Shown here: piece after piece, positions 1 to 8,273 of the stretch
How positions within the stretch are numbered: position 1 is the first letter of the stretch
How the letters are laid out: each line of letters opens with the position of its first letter
NCBI GenBank assembly: GCA_963712465.1
Contig: CAVQHY010000008.1
Location: 62,001-126,000 of the forward strand
Direction of reading: 5' to 3'
Length of the DNA: 64,000 nucleotides
Source of the DNA: CAVQHY01 sp963712465
GTDB lineage: Bacteria; Actinomycetota; Thermoleophilia; Gaiellales; Gaiellaceae
Notes under the pieces: generated by a model
What the model was told of the DNA's origin: nothing
Databases searched by the model: none
The model's input: only the letters and a program-made list of their open reading frames with translations
Translations under genes and position numbers: made by a program

Positions 1-486
1 CTCGACGCGCCCGTCGAGTCCGCAGCGAGCCCGGTTCTCGGCGGCGAGCGCGAGGGCGCCCTCGGAGATGTCCGTCGCGATCACGGCCGCTCCCGGGTGC
101 TCGTCCGCGATCGCCAGGGCGATCGCGCCCGAGCCGGTTCCGACGTCGAGGACGCGCGGCTCGGGCAGCCCGGACAGATGCGCGAGACAGCGCTCGACGA
201 CGACCTCCGTCTCCGGGCGCGGCACCAGGACACGCGGATCGACGGCGATCACGAGCCGCCGGAATCCCCACTCGCCGAGGATGTACGCGAGCGGCTCTCG
301 CGCGGCGCGGCGCTCGACGAGCGGACGCAGCGCTGCCTCGTCGACGTCGTCCTCGGACACGTAGAGGTCGGTCCGTGAAACGCCGAGCGCATGCGCCACC
401 AGCAGCTCGGCGTCGACCCTGGGCGTGTCCACCCCGGCGCTCGCCAGCTCGCGCTCGACCTCGGCGACCGCGTCCAGCGGCCTCAC
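1..486 (-). CDS. prmC: Peptide chain release factor N5-glutamine methyltransferase PrmC (partial, 3' end outside window)
   Basis: PrmC (HemK) uses S-adenosylmethionine to methylate the glutamine of the GGQ motif of release factors RF1 and RF2 in the cytoplasm. The first 162 residues are present. An N-terminal helical region is followed by the SAM-binding motif DVGTGSGAIAL and the acidic strand IATDIS. The diagnostic NPPY motif lies beyond the window edge. The start is the GTG at 486, which overlaps the prfA stop as GTGA. The position directly after its substrate gene prfA is the classical arrangement and supports the name. Translational coupling to prfA is likely. Confidence 0.9.
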   Translation of the reverse strand, partial: MRPLDAVAEVERELASAGVDTPRVDAELLVAHALGVSRTDLYVSEDDVDEAALRPLVERRAAREPLAYILGEWGFRRLVIAVDPRVLVPRPETEVVVERCLAHLSGLPEPRVLDVGTGSGAIALAIADEHPGAAVIATDISEGALALAAENRARCGLDGRVE

Positions 487-1538
487 GCGGCGGTGGCGGC
501 GGCCTCGAGCGCCTGACGGCGCTCCTCTGCCTGGAGCGCCTCCGTGAACTCGGCGAGGTCGCCTTCGACGATCTGGTCGAGACGCTTGAGCGTCAGCCTG
601 ATGCGGTGGTCGGTGACCCGGTTCTCGGGGTAGTTGTACGTGCGGATCTTCTCCGCTCGCTCACCGGTACCGATCTGCGAGCGCCGCTGCGCGGACAGCT
701 CCGCGCGCTGTTTCTCGAGCTCGTGCTCGAGCAGGCGCGCGCGCAACACGCGCAGCGCCTTCGTCTTGTTCTGGAGCTGCGACTTCTCGTCCTGCATCGC
801 GACGACGAGGCCCGTCGGCAGGTGCGTGATCCGCACGGCCGAGTCGGTCGTGTTGACGCTCTGACCGCCCGGGCCGGTCGAGCGGTAGACGTCGATCTTC
901 AGCTCGTTCGGATCGATCTCGACCTCGACCTCCTCGGCCTCGGGCATGACGGCGACCGTCGCAGTCGAGGTGTGGATCCTGCCGGCGGACTCCGTGGCGG
1001 GCACGCGCTGGACGCGGTGCGTCCCGCCCTCCCACTTGAAGATGGAGTAGGCGTCGCCGCCCTTGACGGCGAAGGTGACGTCGTTGAAGCCGCCTGCATC
1101 GCTCGGATCGGAGCCCAGCACCTCGGTCCGTAGCCCTCGGCGCTCCGCATAGCGGGTGAGCATGCGGTAGAGGTCACCGGCCCAGATCGCCGCCTCGTCG
1201 CCGCCCGCCCCCTTGCGGATTTCGACGATGACGTCACGGCCGTCGTGCGGGTCGCGCTCGACGAGCGCGATCTTGATCTCCTCCTCGAGCCGTTCGACCC
1301 GCTCCTCGAGCTCCGGGACGAGCTCGTGCAGGTCCGCGTCTTCGCGGGCCGCCTCGAGGTCGTCCGAGGCCTCGCGCCACTCGCGGGCCAGCCTGAACGG
1401 CCCCTCGAGCTCCTTCAGCCTCCGCCCCGCATCGGCCGACGCTGCGCGATCGGAGAAGACCGCGGGATCGGACATCCGCTCCTGCGCGTCGGCGTGCGAG
1501 CGCTCGAGCTCGGCGACGAGATCTTCCATCGAGGCCAT
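483..1538 (-). CDS. prfA: Peptide chain release factor 1 (RF1)
   Basis: RF1 recognises UAA and UAG stop codons and triggers peptide release on the ribosome. The 351-residue product has the normal family length. It carries the tripeptide anticodon PAT (in RVPATESAGRIH), which marks RF1 rather than RF2 (SPF), and the catalytic GGQ (GPGGQSVN). The ATG at 1538 shares one base with the stop of the upstream DUF1385 gene (TAATG); a second ATG three codons later is possible. The stop overlaps prmC, whose product methylates this GGQ. Part of a tightly packed minus-strand block. Confidence 0.96.
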   Translation of the reverse strand: MASMEDLVAELERSHADAQERMSDPAVFSDRAASADAGRRLKELEGPFRLAREWREASDDLEAAREDADLHELVPELEERVERLEEEIKIALVERDPHDGRDVIVEIRKGAGGDEAAIWAGDLYRMLTRYAERRGLRTEVLGSDPSDAGGFNDVTFAVKGGDAYSIFKWEGGTHRVQRVPATESAGRIHTSTATVAVMPEAEEVEVEIDPNELKIDVYRSTGPGGQSVNTTDSAVRITHLPTGLVVAMQDEKSQLQNKTKALRVLRARLLEHELEKQRAELSAQRRSQIGTGERAEKIRTYNYPENRVTDHRIRLTLKRLDQIVEGDLAEFTEALQAEERRQALEAAATAA

Positions 1539-2449
1539 TACGCCATCACCTCGACCTTGCGCTCCTCGGGTGTCAACCGGCCCTCGAGATGGAGCACCTG
1601 CTCGAGCGCGCGGATCGAGACCTCGATCTGGTCGAGCGAGGGCTGCCGCGTCGTCAGGCGCTGCAGCCAGAGGCCGGGGGCGAGAAAGGTTCGCAGTGCC
1701 GCGTTGGACTGGTGCCGCCCTGCGAAGCGGATCACCTCGTAGGCGAGCCCGGCGATCACCGGCAGGAGCAGGATCCGGGACACGATCAACCAGTACCAGG
1801 CCGGCCGGCCGAAGAACGCGAAGACGAAGATCGCGATCACCATCACGTACAGAAGGAAGGCCGTCCCGCAGCGCACGTGGATCAGGCTGTAGCGCTGCAC
1901 GGTCTCCGGCTCGAGCTCGGCTCCGTCCTCGTAGGCGTTGATCGCCTTGTGCTCGGCCGCGTGGTACATGAACACGCGCCGAAGGTCGGGCAGGAGCGAG
2001 ATCAGCACGAGATAGGCGACGAAGATCGCGACGCGGATCAGCCCCTCGACGATCACGAACCACCAGTCGCCCTCGATCGGCAGCCAGTTCGTGATCAGCG
2101 CGGGGCCGACCTTGAAGACCGCGAGGGCGAAGCCGATCGCGATCGCGAACGCGAAGATCAGCTGGCCTCGCGTCAGCTCGTGCTCGGCCTCCTCGTCGCC
2201 CTCGGCCGCGGCGTAGTTCGCGGAGATGGCGAGCGCCCGAAAGCCGATCGCGAGCGACTCGCCGATCGCGACGACGCCCCGGAGCACCGGAATGCGGAGC
2301 CAGCGATGCCGCGCGAACGCCGACGTGACCGGCTTGTTCACCTCGGCGATCTCGCCGTTCGGCTTGCGCACGGCGACCGACCACGCCGTCGGCCCACGCA
2401 TCATGACGCCCTCGAGGACCGCCTGGCCTCCGATCGGCGCAGCGCTCAC
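1538..2449 (-). CDS. DUF1385 (YqhQ-like) integral membrane protein
   Basis: This 303-residue protein opens with the family motif GGQAVLEGVMMRG and has about four hydrophobic segments, near residues 60-80, 100-130, 135-165 and 205-250. A conserved HAAEHKAINAYE stretch follows the third segment. These features identify the DUF1385/YqhQ family, whose biochemical function is not established. The GTG start at 2449 lies 16 bases after the rpmE stop, and the stop overlaps the prfA start by one base. A DUF1385 gene between rpmE and prfA is a recurring actinobacterial and firmicute arrangement, which argues for co-expression with the translation genes but not for a particular role. Confidence 0.88.
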   Translation of the reverse strand: MSAAPIGGQAVLEGVMMRGPTAWSVAVRKPNGEIAEVNKPVTSAFARHRWLRIPVLRGVVAIGESLAIGFRALAISANYAAAEGDEEAEHELTRGQLIFAFAIAIGFALAVFKVGPALITNWLPIEGDWWFVIVEGLIRVAIFVAYLVLISLLPDLRRVFMYHAAEHKAINAYEDGAELEPETVQRYSLIHVRCGTAFLLYVMVIAIFVFAFFGRPAWYWLIVSRILLLPVIAGLAYEVIRFAGRHQSNAALRTFLAPGLWLQRLTTRQPSLDQIEVSIRALEQVLHLEGRLTPEERKVEVMA

Positions 2450-2465
2450 GGGAGCGAGTGACCGC

Positions 2466-2681
2466 CTAGCGGCGGGTGGAGCCGGCCTTCTCGAGCCGGC
2501 GCTGGAAGCGCTCGACGCGGCCGCCGGAGTCGAGGAGCTTCTGCTTGCCCGTGTAGAACGGATGGCACTCGGAGCAGATCTCGACGTGGAGCTCGGGCCT
2601 CGTCGAGCGGGTCTGGAACGTGTTCCCGCACGAGCAGGTCACGGTGGAGAGAACGTACTCGGGATGGATGTCTGTCTTCAT
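2466..2681 (-). CDS. rpmE: 50S ribosomal protein L31, zinc-binding form
   Basis: L31 is a small protein of the large ribosomal subunit that bridges the subunits. The 71-residue product has the typical start MKTDIHPEY and the zinc-ligand cysteines CSCG and CSEC, so this is the C+ (zinc-containing) paralogue. The tail is basic. The ATG at 2681 overlaps the stop of the upstream dehydratase (ATGA); longer upstream open sequence does not match L31. It begins the conserved rpmE-DUF1385-prfA-prmC series. C+ L31 is commonly replaced by a zinc-free form under Zur control, but no zinc-free paralogue is present here. Confidence 0.96.
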   Translation of the reverse strand: MKTDIHPEYVLSTVTCSCGNTFQTRSTRPELHVEICSECHPFYTGKQKLLDSGGRVERFQRRLEKAGSTRR

Positions 2682-3628
2682 CTCGCAACGAGGATAGCAG
2701 CGGCCGTCTCGGCCACCACGTTCCCGCCCGAGACGATGACAGCCACTGTCTTGCCCTCGACGTCGGGGATCTTGCCGGCAAGGAGCGCTCCCACTCCGAC
2801 GGCCCCTGCCGGCTCGGCAGCGAGCTTGGCGTGCTCGTAGAGAAAGCGGAACCCGGCACCGATGTCCTCCTCCGTGACGAGCATCGACTCGACGCCGTGT
2901 CGGCGGCACAGGGCGAGCGGGAGGTCGCCCGCGAAGGGAGCGTTGAGCCCGTCCGCCACCGAGTCCGGGACGATCCGGACCGGCTTGCCCGCGAACAGCG
3001 CGGCGTGGAGCGCGGCGCCGCGCTCGGGCTCGACCGCGACGATCCGCGCCTTCGGGGCGGCGGCGATGATGCCGGCCACGAGCCCCCCGCCCCCCGTCGG
3101 CACGACGATCACGTCGGCGTCGGGGAGGTCCTCGACGATCTCGAGGCCGACCGTGCCGTGCCCGGCCACCATCCTCGGGTCATCCCAGGGGTGCACGTGC
3201 ACTCTGCCGGTCTCGCGCTCCAGCACGGCGAGCCGCTCGAACACCTCGTGTGGCCCCGCCGCCTCCTGGTCAACCGCGGCGCCGTATCCCTCCGCGGCGG
3301 CGCGCTTCAGCTCGTTGGCCCCCTTCCACATGACGACGAGACAGTCGATCCCCTCCAGCGAAGCGCCGTAGGCGAGCGCGGCGGCATGGTTCCCGGCCGA
3401 CGCCGCGATCACGCCGCGCCGCTTCTCTTCGGCGGTCAGCGAGGCGAGCTTCGTGAGCACGCCCCGCGGCTTGAACGAGCCCGTGCGCTGGAGGAGCTCG
3501 GCCTTCAGGTACGCGCGGCCGCCGAAGGCATCGCCGAGCGTCGTCGACGGCAGGAGCGGCGTGCGGTGGAGCCGGTCGCCGATCGCCTCGCGGGCGGCGG
3601 CGACGTCTGACTCCGTGACCGTTGCCAT
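2678..3628 (-). CDS. PLP-dependent threonine/serine dehydratase-like enzyme
   Basis: The 316-residue product is a fold-type II PLP enzyme of the threonine/serine dehydratase family, which converts threonine to 2-oxobutanoate (or serine to pyruvate) and ammonia. The PLP lysine motif is TGSFKPRG, the SAGNHAAALA loop follows, and the phosphate-binding loop is PTGGGGLVAG. There is no C-terminal ACT-like regulatory domain, so it resembles the short catabolic type (TdcB-like) or a serine/threonine racemase-like dehydratase rather than full-length biosynthetic IlvA. The ATG at 3628 follows an intergenic region carrying a dispersed inverted repeat. The stop overlaps rpmE by four bases, so it probably heads this minus-strand operon. 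The exact substrate cannot be read from sequence. Confidence 0.85.
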   Translation of the reverse strand: MATVTESDVAAAREAIGDRLHRTPLLPSTTLGDAFGGRAYLKAELLQRTGSFKPRGVLTKLASLTAEEKRRGVIAASAGNHAAALAYGASLEGIDCLVVMWKGANELKRAAAEGYGAAVDQEAAGPHEVFERLAVLERETGRVHVHPWDDPRMVAGHGTVGLEIVEDLPDADVIVVPTGGGGLVAGIIAAAPKARIVAVEPERGAALHAALFAGKPVRIVPDSVADGLNAPFAGDLPLALCRRHGVESMLVTEEDIGAGFRFLYEHAKLAAEPAGAVGVGALLAGKIPDVEGKTVAVIVSGGNVVAETAAAILVAR

Positions 3629-3693
3629 CTGTCGAACCGTAGCGCGGCGGGCGGCAGGAGCCCGCTGGGCTTTCCCGCCGTCACGATCCGGTG

Positions 3694-3764
3694 CTTGTGT
3701 TGCATCGTTCGGCTCCCGAGAGCAGACACATTGGAGGGCCCTGGCGCGGGTGATGCAACACAAG
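3694..3764. repeat. Dispersed inverted-repeat element, copy 1
   Basis: A 13-bp arm (CTTGTGTTGCATC, 3694-3706) is repeated exactly inverted at 3752-3764, enclosing a 45-bp centre that contains CCCGAGAGC. A second element with the same arms and the same CCCGAGAGC core lies at 41796-41877. Similarity extends beyond the arms: ACGATC to the left and TGTGAC about 8 bp to the right occur in both copies. The element sits between the end of the ETF-QO gene and the start of the dehydratase gene, both on the minus strand. It could be a small non-autonomous repeat (MITE/REP-like) or a structured RNA; it encodes nothing visible. Confidence 0.8.
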
Positions 3765-3837
3765 GCCTCGCTTGTGACCGACGTCGACGCGGGCGCGCCC
3801 GGGGGCGCCCGAGGCCGCGCGGAGGCCTGCGTGAGCT

Positions 3838-5538
3838 CTACGTGAGCGTGTAGGCCGGCCCGTCGCCGCCCTCGGGCGGCGTCAGGCGTCCGCCCTTGGC
3901 GGTGATCGCGCCGCACTGGACGCAGTTCGAGGCGGTTACCTCGACTTCGACGACGTTCCCGGCGGGGCTCGCGTCCCCCTTGATCTCGTAGACCTGCGCG
4001 GGGCACATGTGCACCCAGGCCTCGGCGACCTCGCGGCGCACCTTCGTCGCGACGCGGACGTGGCTGGGCGCGTCGTCGCGGGTCTGGTTGCCGCTCGCGT
4101 AGACGCTCGAGAGCTTGTCGAAGAAGAGCGTGCCGTCGGGCGCGGGGTACCGTGCCGCGGCGCCGTCGGGCTCGACCGCGACCGCGGCGTCCGCCTCGAG
4201 GGCGACGTTGTTGCGCGGCAGCTTTCCGCGCGTGCCCAGCGCAACGCCCGCGCGTGCCGATCCACCCACGAAGCCGTGCTTGAACGCCGGCCGCATGTTG
4301 CGGACGCGCTCGAGGTCGGTCCAGACGTAGCTCTCGCGCAGAGCCCGGTCGTAGCCGCCGAGGACGCCCGGCTCCCACGCGGTGCGGCCGGGCTCGAGGG
4401 CGGCGAACGCCGCGTCGGCTGCCAGCGTTCCCGAGCGGATCGCGTAGTGGATGCCCTTGAGCGCGGGCACGTTGACGAAGCCCGCCGAGTCGCCCGCGAT
4501 CAGCGCGCCCGGCACGTGAAAGCGCTCGGGGAACGCGAGGAAGCCCCCCTCGGGGATCGTCTTGGCGCCCCAGGCGATCCGCTCGCCGCCGTCGAGGATC
4601 CTGCGGACGAACGGGTGGCCCTTGAACTCCTGCAGCAGGTCGTGACAGGAGAGAGTCGCGTCGGTCGAGTCGAGCCCCACGACGAACCCGATCGAGACCA
4701 TGTCCTCGCCCATCGGGTAGATCCAGCTGCCGCCGAACTCGCGCCAGCGCTTCCCCTTGCGCAGCGGCCAGCCCAGCGTGTGGACGACGCGCCGAAGCGG
4801 GCGCGCCACGTTCCAGACCTCCTTCACGCCGAGCGCGTACACCTGGGGCGCGCGGCCGATCCCGAAGCGCTCGGTCGCGACCCCGGTCAGGTGCCCCTGG
4901 GTGCCCTCGGCGAGGATCGTGACGCGCGCTGTCATGTCCGAGCCGGGCTCGAACCGGGCGAGCTCCTCGCCCGACTTGCCGCGTCCGCGATCGCCGGTGC
5001 GGATGCCCACGACCCGGCCACCGGAGACGAGCAGCTTTCGCGCTGCCGTCTCGGGAACGATCGTGACACCGAGCTCCTCCGCCCGGTCGGCGAGCCAGCG
5101 CGCGAGCTGCGAGATCGAGACGACGTAATTGCCGTGGTTCCACATCGGCGGCGGCGCCGGAATCCGCTGCGCCCGACGGGGGGTCATGTAGTAGACGCCC
5201 TCCCGCTGGACCTCGCCGTACGTCGGCACGTCCTCCATCACGAGGCCCGGGAAGAGCTGTCGCAGCGCACGAGGGTTCATGACCGCGCCGGAGAGGAGGT
5301 GCGAGCCGACCGACGCGCCCTTCTCGACGACGGCGACGGGGACGTCGCCGAGCCGCTCGCGCACCGCGGGGCTTCGCTCGAGCAGCTGGCCGAGGCGGAT
5401 CGCGGCTGCTAGCCCCGCCGGACCGGCGCCGACGACGAGGGCGCCGACCTCGACCCGCTCGTCCGGGGGATCGCTCGGCTCGCCGACGAACTCGGCCGCG
5501 TCGAACGGCGGCGGGAAGTCGGCGGGCCGGGCGGTCAT
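3838..5538 (-). CDS. Electron transfer flavoprotein:quinone oxidoreductase (ETF-QO / FixC-like)
   Basis: ETF-QO takes electrons from reduced EtfAB and passes them through FAD and a [4Fe-4S] cluster to membrane quinone. The 566-residue protein has an N-terminal dinucleotide-binding motif VVGAGPAGLAAAI (around residue 35), the substrate-side GGSWIYPMGEDM stretch, and the FAD segment IAGDSAGFVN. The C-terminal ferredoxin-like part keeps CPAQVYE (Cys512) and NCVQC (Cys539, Cys542), but the expected fourth ligand is Ile545 and the loop before PEGG is about five residues shorter than in the mitochondrial enzyme. The ATG at 5538 overlaps the etfA stop (ATGA), so the three genes form one operon. Confidence 0.92.
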   Translation of the reverse strand: MTARPADFPPPFDAAEFVGEPSDPPDERVEVGALVVGAGPAGLAAAIRLGQLLERSPAVRERLGDVPVAVVEKGASVGSHLLSGAVMNPRALRQLFPGLVMEDVPTYGEVQREGVYYMTPRRAQRIPAPPPMWNHGNYVVSISQLARWLADRAEELGVTIVPETAARKLLVSGGRVVGIRTGDRGRGKSGEELARFEPGSDMTARVTILAEGTQGHLTGVATERFGIGRAPQVYALGVKEVWNVARPLRRVVHTLGWPLRKGKRWREFGGSWIYPMGEDMVSIGFVVGLDSTDATLSCHDLLQEFKGHPFVRRILDGGERIAWGAKTIPEGGFLAFPERFHVPGALIAGDSAGFVNVPALKGIHYAIRSGTLAADAAFAALEPGRTAWEPGVLGGYDRALRESYVWTDLERVRNMRPAFKHGFVGGSARAGVALGTRGKLPRNNVALEADAAVAVEPDGAAARYPAPDGTLFFDKLSSVYASGNQTRDDAPSHVRVATKVRREVAEAWVHMCPAQVYEIKGDASPAGNVVEVEVTASNCVQCGAITAKGGRLTPPEGGDGPAYTLT

Positions 5539-6500
5539 CCGCCGCGCCGCGCCCGAACGAGCTCGGTCAGCTTCGGAACGATCTCGTGCAGGTCGCCGAC
5601 GACGCCGAGGTCGCAGAAGTCGAAGATCGGCGCGTGCGCGTCTTTGTTGATCGCGACGATCACGGACGAGCTCTGCATCCCGACCTTGTGCTGGATCGCC
5701 CCGGAGATCCCGCAGGCGACGTACAGCTTCGGCGCGACCGACTTGCCCGTCTGGCCGACCTGGGTCGAGTACGGGTACCAGCCTGCGTCGACGACCGCCC
5801 GGGTCGCGGCGACCGCGCCGCCGAGCGCCCTGGCGAGCTCCTCGACGAGCGTGAAGTTCTCGGGACCACCGAGGCCCCGGCCGCCTCCGACGATGATCTC
5901 GGCCTCCTCGATCGACGGGCCCTCGCTCGTCTCCTGGACGTGGTCGACGAGGACGGCCGCCCGCGACCAGTCCTCGACCCCCGCCGCCACCTGCTCGACC
6001 TCCGCGGCAGCGCCCGTCTCGACCGGCTCGAACGACCCCGCCCGGATCAGGGCGAGCCTCGGACTGGACGTCCAGCCGACGTCCACGAGGACGGAGTCGC
6101 CGAGCGCCGGGCGCTTGCCGACGAGCAGACCGTCGCGAAGCTCGAGATCGGTCAGATCCCAGTTCACGCCCGCGTCGAGCCGCGCGGACAGGCCCGCCGC
6201 GACGTCGGCGCCGAGCACCGAGCCGGCGAACAGGACGGTCTCGAAACCCCGTTCGGAGATCAGGGCCGCGAGCACGTCCACGAGGGGCTGGGGCAGCGGC
6301 GAGGCGAGCGCCGGATCGTCGGCCGCGAGCACCCGCGACGCCCCGTAGCGACCGAGCTCCTCCACGCCGGAGAGACCGGAGCCGCACACGACCGCGGTCA
6401 CGTCACCGTCGAGCGACGCGGCCTTCGAGAGGACGCCGAGCGACGCCTTCTGCGGCTCGCCGCCGTACGTCTCGACGAAGACGAGTGTGGGTGGTGCCAC
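5535..6500 (-). CDS. etfA: Electron transfer flavoprotein alpha subunit
   Basis: EtfA carries the FAD of the EtfAB heterodimer that collects electrons from acyl-CoA dehydrogenases. The 321-residue protein has the N-terminal Rossmann-like domain (TLVFVETYGG start) and the C-terminal FAD domain with GGRGLGGPENF, VGQTGKSVAPKLYVACGISG and INKDAHAPIFDFCDLGVVGD, all typical of EtfA. The GTG start at 6500 shares its first base with the etfB TAG stop, and the EtfA stop overlaps ETF-QO. The electron donors are probably the acyl-CoA dehydrogenases at 38.6 and 63.4 kb. Confidence 0.96.
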   Translation of the reverse strand: MAPPTLVFVETYGGEPQKASLGVLSKAASLDGDVTAVVCGSGLSGVEELGRYGASRVLAADDPALASPLPQPLVDVLAALISERGFETVLFAGSVLGADVAAGLSARLDAGVNWDLTDLELRDGLLVGKRPALGDSVLVDVGWTSSPRLALIRAGSFEPVETGAAAEVEQVAAGVEDWSRAAVLVDHVQETSEGPSIEEAEIIVGGGRGLGGPENFTLVEELARALGGAVAATRAVVDAGWYPYSTQVGQTGKSVAPKLYVACGISGAIQHKVGMQSSSVIVAINKDAHAPIFDFCDLGVVGDLHEIVPKLTELVRARRGG

Positions 6501-7282
6501 TAGACGAGCTTTCTCTCGGCCAGGAACTCGACGATCTTCGCGGCCGAGTCTCCTCCCGCGTCCTCGAGCCTGACCGACTCGCCCCGCGGCGGCGGCGCTC
6601 CGAGCGCGAGGACGACGGTGCGCGAGCCGGCCGTGCCGACGTCGTCGGGAGCGAGTCCGAGATCGGCGATCGACGCCTCGTCCTGCGGCTTCTTCTTCGC
6701 GCCCATGATCCCCTTGAGCGACGGGTAGCGCGGCTCGTTGATCGCGTCGGACACGGCGACGACGCACGGCAGCGGCGCCTCGATCACGTCGTAGCCGTGC
6801 TCGGTCTGGCGCTTTGCTCTCGCCCGATCTCCCGAGATCTCCAGGCTTGCCGCCTGCGAGATCATCGGGCGCCGCAGGCGGTCGGCGACGGCAGCCCAGA
6901 GCACGGCGCCGTCGGAGTCGCCGGCCTGCTGGCCGAAGAGGACGAGATCCGGGGCTTCGCGCTCGAGGGCCCGTGCCAGCACCTTGCCCGTGGCGACGAG
7001 GTCGGAGCCCGCCGCGGCCTCGTCGGTGACGAGAAGCGCGCGATCGGCCCCCATTGCGAGCGCCTTGCGGAGCGAGTCCATGGCCCCGGCCGGCCCGATC
7101 GAGACGACGACGACCTCGTGCGAGGCGTCGGCGTCCTTGAGCCGAAGGGCCTCCTCGAGCGCGTTCGTGTCGTACCCGTTCAGCGCTCCCTCGCCGCTCC
7201 GATCGAGCCGGAACGTCTCGGCGTCGAGCCGCCTCGGTACGGATGCGTCCGGAACCTCCTTCATGCAGACCGCGATCTTCAC
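6500..7282 (-). CDS. etfB: Electron transfer flavoprotein beta subunit
   Basis: EtfB is the AMP-binding partner of EtfA and provides the docking surface for acyl-CoA dehydrogenases. The 260-residue protein starts KIAVCMKEVPD and has DTNALEEALRLKD, the LFGQQAGDSDGA nucleotide region and the LPCVVAVSDAINEPRYPSLKGIMGAKKK recognition-loop region of the family. The leucine usually found in the recognition loop before the MGAKKK patch is represented by YPSLKGIM. The GTG start at 7282 precedes a divergent intergenic region shared with the M23 peptidase. First gene of the etfB-etfA-ETF-QO operon. Confidence 0.96.
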   Translation of the reverse strand: MKIAVCMKEVPDASVPRRLDAETFRLDRSGEGALNGYDTNALEEALRLKDADASHEVVVVSIGPAGAMDSLRKALAMGADRALLVTDEAAAGSDLVATGKVLARALEREAPDLVLFGQQAGDSDGAVLWAAVADRLRRPMISQAASLEISGDRARAKRQTEHGYDVIEAPLPCVVAVSDAINEPRYPSLKGIMGAKKKPQDEASIADLGLAPDDVGTAGSRTVVLALGAPPPRGESVRLEDAGGDSAAKIVEFLAERKLV

Positions 7283-7309
7283 CGCCGCGATCCTAACGAA
7301 GGGCCGGCG

Positions 7310-7339
7310 TTCGACTCCCCCAAAGGGGTCCGCTAGGGT
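7310..7339 (+). promoter_or_regulatory. Putative sigma70-type promoter of the M23 peptidase gene
   Basis: TTCGAC at 7310-7315 and TAGGGT at 7334-7339 are separated by 18 bp, about 40 bp before the peptidase ATG. The match to the actinobacterial housekeeping consensus is moderate. A short C-rich/G-rich hairpin (CCCC...GGGG) lies within the spacer. Confidence 0.4.
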
Positions 7340-7379
7340 CCCGCACTTCGAGCGCCGCACCGGGGGCCTCGGCAGGCCG

Positions 7380-8273
7380 ATGCACAGCTACCGGACGACA
7401 GCCCGATGGATCGTCCTCCTGCTTCTGACGTGGGTCCTCACGGGGACGGCGGCTGCGGGAGGCGGGACGGAAGTACCCGACCTCGTCTTCCCGGTCGTCG
7501 GCGACGTCGAGTACGCGAACGACTTCGGCGACCCGCGCCCGCAGGGGCCGCACGAGGGGAACGACATCATGGCCGACTGGCGCGCGCCTGCCGTCGCGGT
7601 CGAGGACGGCAAGGTGCACTTCTACACGGGGTCGTCGCGTGGGGGCTGCCTGCTGTACCTGTACGGCAAGAGCGGAACGACGTACCTGTACATCCACCTG
7701 AACAACGACCTGACCACGAAGAGCGAGGACCGCGGTGGGTGCAACGAAGGCGTCGCCTTCGCTCCCGGTCTGCGCGACGGGCAGAAGGTCAAGGCAGGCC
7801 AGCTCGTCGCCTACGTCGGCGACTCGGGCGACGCAGAGGGCATTCACCACCACCTGCATTTCGAGGTGCACCCGAACGACGGCGGCGCCGTCTCGCCGTA
7901 CAAGCATCTCAAGCGCGCGCAGCACCTGCTCTACGCGGCGCCGCAGGCAGGCCAGACGCTGACGCTCGCCCTCTACGGAACGGTCGAGCTCGCCGAGCCG
8001 GGGCTCCTGACGATGAAGCTCGAGCGGCAGCGCGGGTCGGACGGCACGCGGACAGCGATCTCCAGCACGATCACGGTGACGGTTCCGTCCGAGGCGGTGA
8101 TCGAGCGGGCCGGGCCGAAGAGCCGTAGGCTCGCGCCGCTCGACTCGGCGAAGCCGGGCGAGCGCGTCGTCGTCTGGACGGCCGCGGTGCCCTCGGGGCT
8201 CGAGGCCCAGGCCGGCCAGCCCGGCGCCGTTCAGGCCACGACCGTGCTCTACCGCGGCGACGACGACTCGTAG
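7380..8273 (+). CDS. Secreted M23-family (LytM-like) metallopeptidase
   Basis: The 297-residue protein has a signal peptide (hydrophobic IVLLLLTWVLTGTAAA, about residues 11-26) and an M23 domain at about residues 35-175. Zinc ligands are visible as HEGND (His58, Asp62) and HLH (His158, His160), with His106 in YIHL as an additional family histidine. M23 enzymes cut peptide crosslinks in peptidoglycan. Unlike minimal LytM domains, it carries a roughly 110-residue beta-rich C-terminal extension of unknown role. The ATG at 7380 follows a plausible promoter; longer upstream open sequence lacks signal-peptide character. The 3' end overlaps the convergent thiE by 25 bp. Confidence 0.87.
   Translation: MHSYRTTARWIVLLLLTWVLTGTAAAGGGTEVPDLVFPVVGDVEYANDFGDPRPQGPHEGNDIMADWRAPAVAVEDGKVHFYTGSSRGGCLLYLYGKSGTTYLYIHLNNDLTTKSEDRGGCNEGVAFAPGLRDGQKVKAGQLVAYVGDSGDAEGIHHHLHFEVHPNDGGAVSPYKHLKRAQHLLYAAPQAGQTLTLALYGTVELAEPGLLTMKLERQRGSDGTRTAISSTITVTVPSEAVIERAGPKSRRLAPLDSAKPGERVVVWTAAVPSGLEAQAGQPGAVQATTVLYRGDDDS

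Noticed and set aside
2682..2909. N-terminal extension of L31.
   Set aside because: The extra residues are the antisense-like frame of the dehydratase gene; L31 starts MKTDIHP at 2681 as in all family members.
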